A DNA stretch of 64,000 nt from Gnetum montanum (taxonomy: Eukaryota > Streptophyta > Gnetopsida > Gnetales > Gnetaceae). Positions 58,770 to 64,000 of this stretch are shown piece by piece. The translations under genes and the position numbers were made by a program. The stretch spans positions 715,704 to 779,703 of the forward strand of contig MNCI01022074.1 in NCBI GenBank assembly GCA_015680685.1. Reading direction: 5' to 3'. A model generated the notes under the pieces. It saw nothing but the letters and a program-made list of their open reading frames with translations, made no database searches and was not told the DNA's origin. Position 1 is the stretch's first letter, and the number at the start of each line of letters is the position of its first letter.

Positions 58770-60410
58770 TGGTTTGGCTTCAAAGAAGAAGACATATCAA
58801 GATCTTAGACAAGAGCTTCAAGAGTTTAAGAACTCCTTTAAAGCTTTTGTGGCTAATATGCATGAAGTTATTCCCAAAGTCCACAAGCAATAAGATTTTT
58901 TAGAAACTTCAAAAAGGGATATGAAGAAGTTCAAGACTAACATGGGAAATATTTTCAAGAGAATTGATAGAATATCTTCTAGCCATCAAGAAGGAAAGGA
59001 AGATGAAAGGTCTAATGAAGTAGAGATTGATGAGAAAATGAGTTTTCAAGCATCTCTTATTGAGTGAAGAAGTGCTCAATACTCAAGGGTTTCAAGAAAG
59101 GGAACCAAGAGCTTCATAATAGGGACCAAGAGATCTTCAAAGTCCAAGATGGTATATGTTGCTAATCAAGGAGAGTTCCTACCTTGTGAGTCATGGGAGG
59201 TGAAGGATCAAAGCCAAGAGAGTAACAAAGATCAAGGGACTTCTTAAGGAGGATCAAGGGTAGCATGTGATTGTTCTACACCTTGTGACAAGGTAAAGAA
59301 AATTCTAACTAAAGTTGAGACTATCTCATGGGAGAAATGAGAGTGTTCTAGCCAAGGTATGTGGAAAAATGATTGCTTTAATGATTTTTTGGATGAATTT
59401 GATGTCAAGTCCATGAAGGACATTTTACCTTTTGAGTTGGTACCTCCAAAGTGGCATGAAGAGCTTGTTGTTGATTCCTTTGAAGAGGAGAAGCCATTGG
59501 AATTGGAAACTTCTATTTGGAATCTTGAACTGTCAATATTTGATGAGATTGGATAGCCACATATTGAAGATCAAGTTGAACCAAAGATGGATGGGAGAAA
59601 ACATGAAGAGGTAAGTAATAATGAGCTTGACCTTGTTGATGGTAGTAATGTCTCTCATGTTGAAGTTAGTGTGATGGATGCTAGCTTTTCACATTAGCTT
59701 GGTAGTGGTTTGTTCAATGGTAATGATGAGAAGCATGATCATTGTGATGATTGTGATGGGATTGAGAGTCATGTTATGACTTTTGATGCCATTGTTAGTG
59801 AGAGAAATACTAATACAGGTAAATTGTTTAATATGATTACCATTGGGATAGTCATTGTGAGAAGGTCATTATTGATGTAAGTGAAAAAATTTATAATGGT
59901 ATGATTTTCTAGAATTTGGAGATGTTTGTTATTGATTATAGAAATGATAAATTTGTGAAGTGTAATGATGGATTTGATTGCCCTTGCTATAAAATGGAAG
60001 TGTAGCATGAAGGAAATCTACATGGTGGTGATGAAAGGAAGCTAAGTGGTAGTCTTCCAAACACCAAGATGAAGAATGTGAAGGAGAGGAAAAAGAAGCA
60101 AAGAAAGGATGTTGGATTAAGAAAGCCTAATACTTTTTCTTTTTCTTATTCTTTATTTGTTACAGGTTTGGATCATCATGGGAATGCAAGGAAATTATTC
60201 CAAGAAGATGCTAAAATAAGGGAAAGCATGGTGGGGCATAAGGACGAGCTGCCATGAGCAAGGAAAGCTCAAAACCAAAAACTCAAATGATATTTATTCT
60301 CATGTTTGTAATGCATTAAGTCATGATTATTATGATGGCCTTGAGTCATGAGGGCATGGAGCCTTCTAGCTTGTGAAAGGTCATGAAGCATGACATTTTT
60401 AAGGGTGGGA
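58770..60410 (+). pseudogene. Element G gag-like reading (degenerate)
   Basis: Plus-strand sequence after the PBS reads LASKKKTYQDLRQELQEFKN, SFKAFVANMHEVIPKVHKQ, then KRDMKKFKTNMGNIFKRIDR: a strongly helical, probably coiled-coil region. A Ser/Lys-rich part follows (SRKGTKSF, GTKRSSKSKM). Further on, 59359-59556 gives an acidic stretch (CFNDFLDEFDVKSMKDILPF, VDSFEEEKPLELET). I see no gag core motif or zinc knuckle, so 'gag-like' rests on position only. Stops occur throughout the second half. Confidence 0.45.
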
Positions 60411-60417
60411 GAGCTAG

Positions 60418-61408
60418 TGTAGCGACACCTCTTTTGATTCCCTTGCTCTACCCTACACAGTATGTGTCTTTTTGAGTTGATTTTGTTGAGGATGATTCTT
60501 GGATGTTTTGGCATGTTTGGAGATGCTTTGTCTTATTTTGATGCATTTAGAAGGTTTTAGGATCTATGGAGACTAGTTGGGAGCCATCTAGAGGCTTCTG
60601 ACACCAAAATGAGCACTTTTATTTTTGGCACCTTCAGAAGAGATGTCTCCCTAGAAAGATAGACGTCTTTCTAGAGACATTTTCCTAAATATGTCTTCCC
60701 TAAAGAGTAGACATCTCTCCCATGAGCAAAGCTTTCATAAGAGATGTTTACATGAAGGTAGAGATGACCTAGATGCATGGGGAAAGTTCTAGAAACATCA
60801 TTTCAATTTGGAAAATAGCCAAAGCAAGATGGAAATAGCCAAGTAGAGGTGAGAAGACTTGGAAAACATCTAAAGAACCTGAAAATGACTTGAGGAAAGG
60901 TTTCTAGTATTTTCACCTTCTAGTTGCTTATAAATGTTGATGTAATTCACTATTGTAAATGCCATAGTGCCAAGTGCCATAGTGACAAGGACTACAATGC
61001 CAAGTGCCAAAGTGCTAAGGGCAGAAGTGAAAACTTCCCAATAGAGGGTAAGAGAGAGAGAGAGCTCTTAAGGGGGGAGAGCTTGTGAAAGGAATTTGAG
61101 TAAAAGGCAAGAGAGAGAACTTGAAAGAGGTTAGGAGAATATCTTATAAGTGTCTTGTCTTGAGCTTGGCTCCATTATGAGCAATTGAGGATTAAGAGAG
61201 GAGAAGTGTGGTCTCTAAGATCCTTGGAGAGTTGTCAGCTAAGCTTGGCTACTCATCTTTGATGTATTTTCTCTATATTTTGAGAATTATCTTAATATAA
61301 GGAAAATTTTCTTTATCTTTTTGTGTTATTCTTATTTTCTAAGCTAGATTTTCTTGGAAGTTGTAGATTGGGTCCTATTGGGATCTATTGTGGTGCAACA
61401 TCCTTACA
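60418..61408 (+). repeat. Element G 3' LTR
   Basis: 991 bp, homologous to 57616-58636, starting TGTAGCGACACC after the purine tract GGTGGGAGAGCTAG and ending ATCCTTACA. The TATA box (CTTATAAATGTTG) is near 60938 and the GTGCCAAGTGCCATAGTGAC short-period repeat is at 60955-61030. Confidence 0.88.
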
Positions 61409-62152
61409 GTAATGGCCAAGCTGTAGGAGTAGTTTAGATTGCTAGAATAGGGAAAAGACATTTTCAAACCCAAGGAAAGCATAGAGGAGAAGTATAAATT
61501 ATTCCACCAGTTCATTGGAGAGACTAACAATGATTGAATTTAGACCTAAGGTTTGTATTTTGTAAACCTCCAGCCTAAAAACTAGTTGATGGCTAGCATG
61601 ATCATCACTAACATTCTTCCTTCCACTCATAGTACCTACATGCTTAGCCCTACACTTTGCATGATGAAAGCATTAAAGTATAGGGAGGAAGCAAATTTTT
61701 CTTACCTTCCAATTAGGTATCTCATGGATCACTACAACCATGATGCCTTGAAATTATGTTTTCCTTTTCTTATTTCAATGATTCTATGGAAGTGTGACAT
61801 CCTTGAGTTATAGACGAGCACAAAGATGCACCTTTCTATTTTGAAGAAAGATACCTTTGCCCATTCCTTAAAGATCTACACAAAATTTGGGTCATTTGTG
61901 CGGGAGTCTTAGGAGCCTAGTACTTTACTGGAATTAGAAGCTAGTGAATTCCTTGGATTTCGGGATGAAGTTTGGTCCTAGCTACATGAAATTTAATCCA
62001 CCTAAAGGAAGATCCTCTCAGTGCTGCAAAAGGTTAACTCCACCATCACCACTATAGATAAGAGAGTGGAACACATTTGTGATGATAATGAGGGGGCCAA
62101 ACCTTCTCATTTTGAGGAGGGTATGGAAGTTGAAGTAGGCTTTGAGATTTAA
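61409..62152 (+). pseudogene. Element H ORF X-like gene, C-terminal part
   Basis: Reading resumes with MAKL and KDIFKPKESIEEKYKLFHQF, then MASMIITNILPSTHSTYMLS, MKALKYREEANFSYLPIRYL, MDHYNHDALKLCFPFLISMI and LWKCDIL. This aligns with the ORF X core of element A (IYFKIVAYHLNPTMRPC ... RKFPINLP-LIYLEIEKHF ... LPFSCLIRKICK) in order and spacing. The pattern P-[ST]-x-H ... L-x-[YF] ... I ... L-x-FP-x-LI is that of the putative plant transposon protein domain. The end is acidic (ICDDNEGAKPSHFEEGMEVE). Stops are scattered through it. Confidence 0.6.
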
Positions 62153-62444
62153 TTAAAGCCTCAATCCTAAATTTTAATTTTGTTATGTTATGACTATGTA
62201 AATATTCTGGATGGTGGATAGTGGACAATTTTATTTGTATGTTGTTATTCATGGATAGAATGATGCTTATAGTTTTTGTGTGTGTTGAATGATATACTAA
62301 AATTACAAAAGCATAATTTTATTTGCACACATATGTTAATGTTTTAATATTTTTCCTTGAGTAGCTATATATATCATTGTTTCTTTCTATCTATTTCATC
62401 TTTTGTGGCTAGGAACTAGGCATAGGCTAGCTAGGGGCTATCAT

Positions 62445-63307
62445 AAATCCCAAAATTATTTTAGTTTTAACATTATAAAGTAGCATTTTTTATTTTTAGT
62501 GTTTTTATATATTGAATATCATCAATTCTAGCAGCTTAAATTGATAAGTGCTAATTTTCCCTTTTTGCTTGTTTATTGTAGGTAATCATGATAGTGATGC
62601 AGATTGATATCAATACCACCAATTTACATGGCATTATTGATAGCTAAATTTTAGTGGGCAATGATTTAGAAAGTAATCTGAGATATCAAATTATTCTAAA
62701 AGGGGCAATTTGTAGCAATGATCAAGGATGGTAGAATTAGTAATCTACTTTGATGAAGATCTAGATCAATTAATATCAAATTCTTTGATATTAATCAATT
62801 ATCCAAATGATTATTCTTGCATGACATTCATAGTATACATATGAATCTTAATTATTTATTAGAGGGAGGAGAAATCAATAGAAAACTCAAATTAAATTTT
62901 TGTTTGTGTTTAGAGTTATTAAGGAAGAGTGTTGATGTTTTGCATCAATCAACAACCAATAAAGTGTTTAGGTTGTGAAGTTGTTGCACTATGGAGACAA
63001 CAAAGTAGGGTCATAAATTAGGTGACATCTCCTTTGTAATCTTCCATTTTGTAATGAATGTATTCAATTTCAATTTGGTTTAATTGGTTGTGTTCATTTT
63101 TGAACTTAATATTAGAAGTTAATATGGAGCATAGTTGATTTTACTTATGAGTGATAGTCATAAGTGTGGTGTCTTCAATTGAATTAAACTCTAATTGTTA
63201 TTTGTCTTGATGATCTTTTTAACTCTTGAATCATTTCTCCATGAATACAACTCATGGATTAGCCACATATGAGGTGACATTCCTACAATAAAATATAATC
63301 ACTAAAG
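62445..63307 (+). repeat. Element H right LTR
   Basis: The partner of 55807-56693. It ends near AATAAAATATAATCACTAAA, after which the minus-strand gag of element D begins. Divergence from the left copy is visible in nearly every line, so the insertion is old. Confidence 0.75.
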
Positions 63308-63871
63308 TAATCTAGCACCAAATTTTTCTTGGCTCATCACGTCCCTATGTAATGAGTCATGATTCTACTCATCTAATTTTTGCTTCTACCCACTTATGTT
63401 CAATGCTAGCAATGGTTTCTAAGAACAACTTAATTTAGGTCATGGACTTTTAATGCACCTAGTCCATCACATACATATCCATATGCTCTCTTATCTCTTG
63501 GATTATCCCTTCTAAAATGTGCATTAATTTCAATATTTGGCTAAAATATTGATTTGGATAATGGTGCATAGTTTTCATGTACCTCTCCATGGTAATGTCA
63601 AGAGGTTCATAGGCTTCATGCCTCCATCTATTCATCTTCTTTCGAATGTTTGAAATTTTGGTATAGATATGAAATTTATTATAGAAGATTCTAACCATAT
63701 TTACCCATCTCTAAATTGATCTAGGAGGCAAGGAATTGTACCAAGTTTCTCCATGCTTGATGAATATGCAAGGAAATAACTGCAACTTTTACCAATCAAT
63801 CACAATCCCTTAGAGATAGCAAGCATTGTAAAAGGCTTACATATGGAACTAGGGATCATCATTGAAACACC
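63308..63871 (-). pseudogene. Element D gag, core part
   Basis: Minus-strand gag core homologous to element A: KLQLFPCIFIKHGETWYNSL, then WVNMVRIFYNKFHIYTKISN, KKMNRWRHEAYEPLDITMER and MHHYPNQYFSQILKLMHILE. A reads KLKLFPRIIIKEAKSWYQSL, MLELFNDKYQTYSKVSNLRR, WKQEAHEPLDATMD and LHRCPSHGYSQREQLHHIID. The match is continuous up to about 63871, where the sequence abruptly changes. At the other end it is cut by the right LTR of element H. Confidence 0.82.
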
Positions 63872-64000
63872 GTGAAAATTACGGGTCGGCCTCAGGCGAA
63901 GATTCGTGGTTTTTGAGCAGGAGCGCGCAAGTCAAAATTGTCTAAGGACAAGTTTACGCTCTATCACGCACAGCAGCGTGATGAGCGTAATAAGCTCCGA
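63872..64000. other. CpG-rich, bacterial-looking end segment
   Basis: The last ~130 bases contain about 12 CG dinucleotides and are near 50% GC, against a CpG-poor AT-rich background. A plus-strand frame reads VKITGRPQAKIRGF and stops; a second, open at the window edge, reads LSKDKFTLYHAQQRDERNKL. Both look like prokaryotic coding sequence, though I do not recognise a family. The change falls inside the gag frame of element D. An assembly or cloning chimera, or a bacterial contaminant, is more likely than a real junction. Confidence 0.5.

Larger units (their letters stand above)
57616..61408 (+). mobile_element. Element G: non-autonomous LTR retrotransposon
   Basis: A 3.8-kb plus-strand element: 5' LTR 57616-58636, PBS, about 1.78 kb of internal sequence with a gag-like reading only, a purine tract (AAGGGTGGGAGAG), and 3' LTR 60418-61408. 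LTR ends are TGTAGGGACACC and CCCCTACA (TGTAG / CTACA). No protease, RT, RNase H or integrase is present. Flanking 5-mers are not identical. It sits inside the ORF X-like gene of element H. LTRs, PBS type and purine tract resemble element C, so C-type autonomous relatives could have supplied the enzymes. Confidence 0.88.
55807..63307 (+). mobile_element. Element H: LTR element carrying only an ORF X-like gene
   Basis: Direct repeats of about 0.87-0.89 kb at 55807-56693 and 62445-63307 match along their whole length and are read as LTRs. Between them, outside the inserted element G, lies only about 2 kb, with a plus-strand ORF X-like gene and no gag, protease, RT or integrase. It splits the gag gene of element D. 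PBS, polypurine tract and target duplication are not clear; an AGCTAGGGGC purine-rich stretch before 62445 is a candidate tract and supports plus orientation. It is a non-autonomous (LARD-like) element that would depend on proteins from a relative. Confidence 0.7.
41839..63871 (-). mobile_element. Element D: A-like Ty3/gypsy element, broken by nested insertions
   Basis: Minus-strand pieces appear in the order seen in element A: gag (63871-63308, then 55806-54900), protease (about 54.66-54.2 kb), a spacer (about 53.9-51.35 kb), ORF X (about 51.3-49.61 kb, then 43.76-42.9 kb) and an LTR-like block (about 42.45-41.84 kb). Element H splits gag and element C splits ORF X; each flank pair reads on sensibly when the insert is ignored. 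RT, RNase H and integrase are not visible. The 5' LTR would lie beyond the right edge, where the sequence changes character at 63871. One composite element or two adjacent related elements would both fit. Confidence 0.6.

Noticed and set aside
57607-61413. GTGAC/GTAAT as a target duplication of element G
   Set aside because: Only 3 of 5 bases agree, and using GTGAC would require shifting the left LTR end by three bases. I report no clean duplication.

Overview
The window looks like nuclear DNA from a seed plant with a large genome full of old repeats. It is AT-rich and CpG-poor, intact genes are absent, and nested, decayed Ty3/gypsy LTR retrotransposons fill most of it. A conifer or other gymnosperm is a reasonable guess, but the sequence does not prove it. 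No rRNA, tRNA or CRISPR was seen. The only copy of a conserved cellular gene is a dead, intronless ADP-ribosylation factor at 32.1 kb.

Layout. 0-6 kb: decayed LTR sequence with a ~205-bp hairpin-bearing tandem array, a minus-strand integrase tail and a 55-bp x3 tandem repeat. 6.1-11.1 kb: a plus-strand, intron-containing pseudogene of unrecognised family, interrupted by a solo LTR with a perfect target-site duplication (TSD) and by a second LTR-like block. 11.8-27.0 kb: element B (minus strand, gag-PR), split inside gag by element A (14630-26202). Element A is an Athila/Tat-like element with both LTRs, a primer-binding site (PBS), gag, protease, reverse transcriptase, a long extra ORF ('ORF X') and a polypurine tract. 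27-31.7 kb: minisatellites and low-copy-looking DNA. 32-33 kb: the ARF pseudogene. 36.2-39.3 kb: a minus-strand RT relic and an LTR-like block. 41.8-63.9 kb: element D (minus strand, an A-type architecture). It carries element C (43762-49606, a plus-strand chromovirus relic lacking RT) and element H (~55807-63307, plus strand, carrying only an ORF X), and H carries element G (57616-61408, a plus-strand non-autonomous LTR element). The last ~130 bp switch abruptly to CpG-rich, bacterial-looking sequence.

Three separate elements (A, D, H) encode divergent versions of the same extra protein, ORF X, which resembles the 'putative plant transposon protein' domain seen downstream of pol in Athila-type elements. 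In A and D the order is gag, pol, a non-coding spacer with a TATA box and palindromes, ORF X, then LTR. This conserved composite layout, the unknown intron-containing pseudogene and the hairpins in U3 regions of several LTR types are the most interesting features. Everything coding is broken, mostly by in-frame stops.
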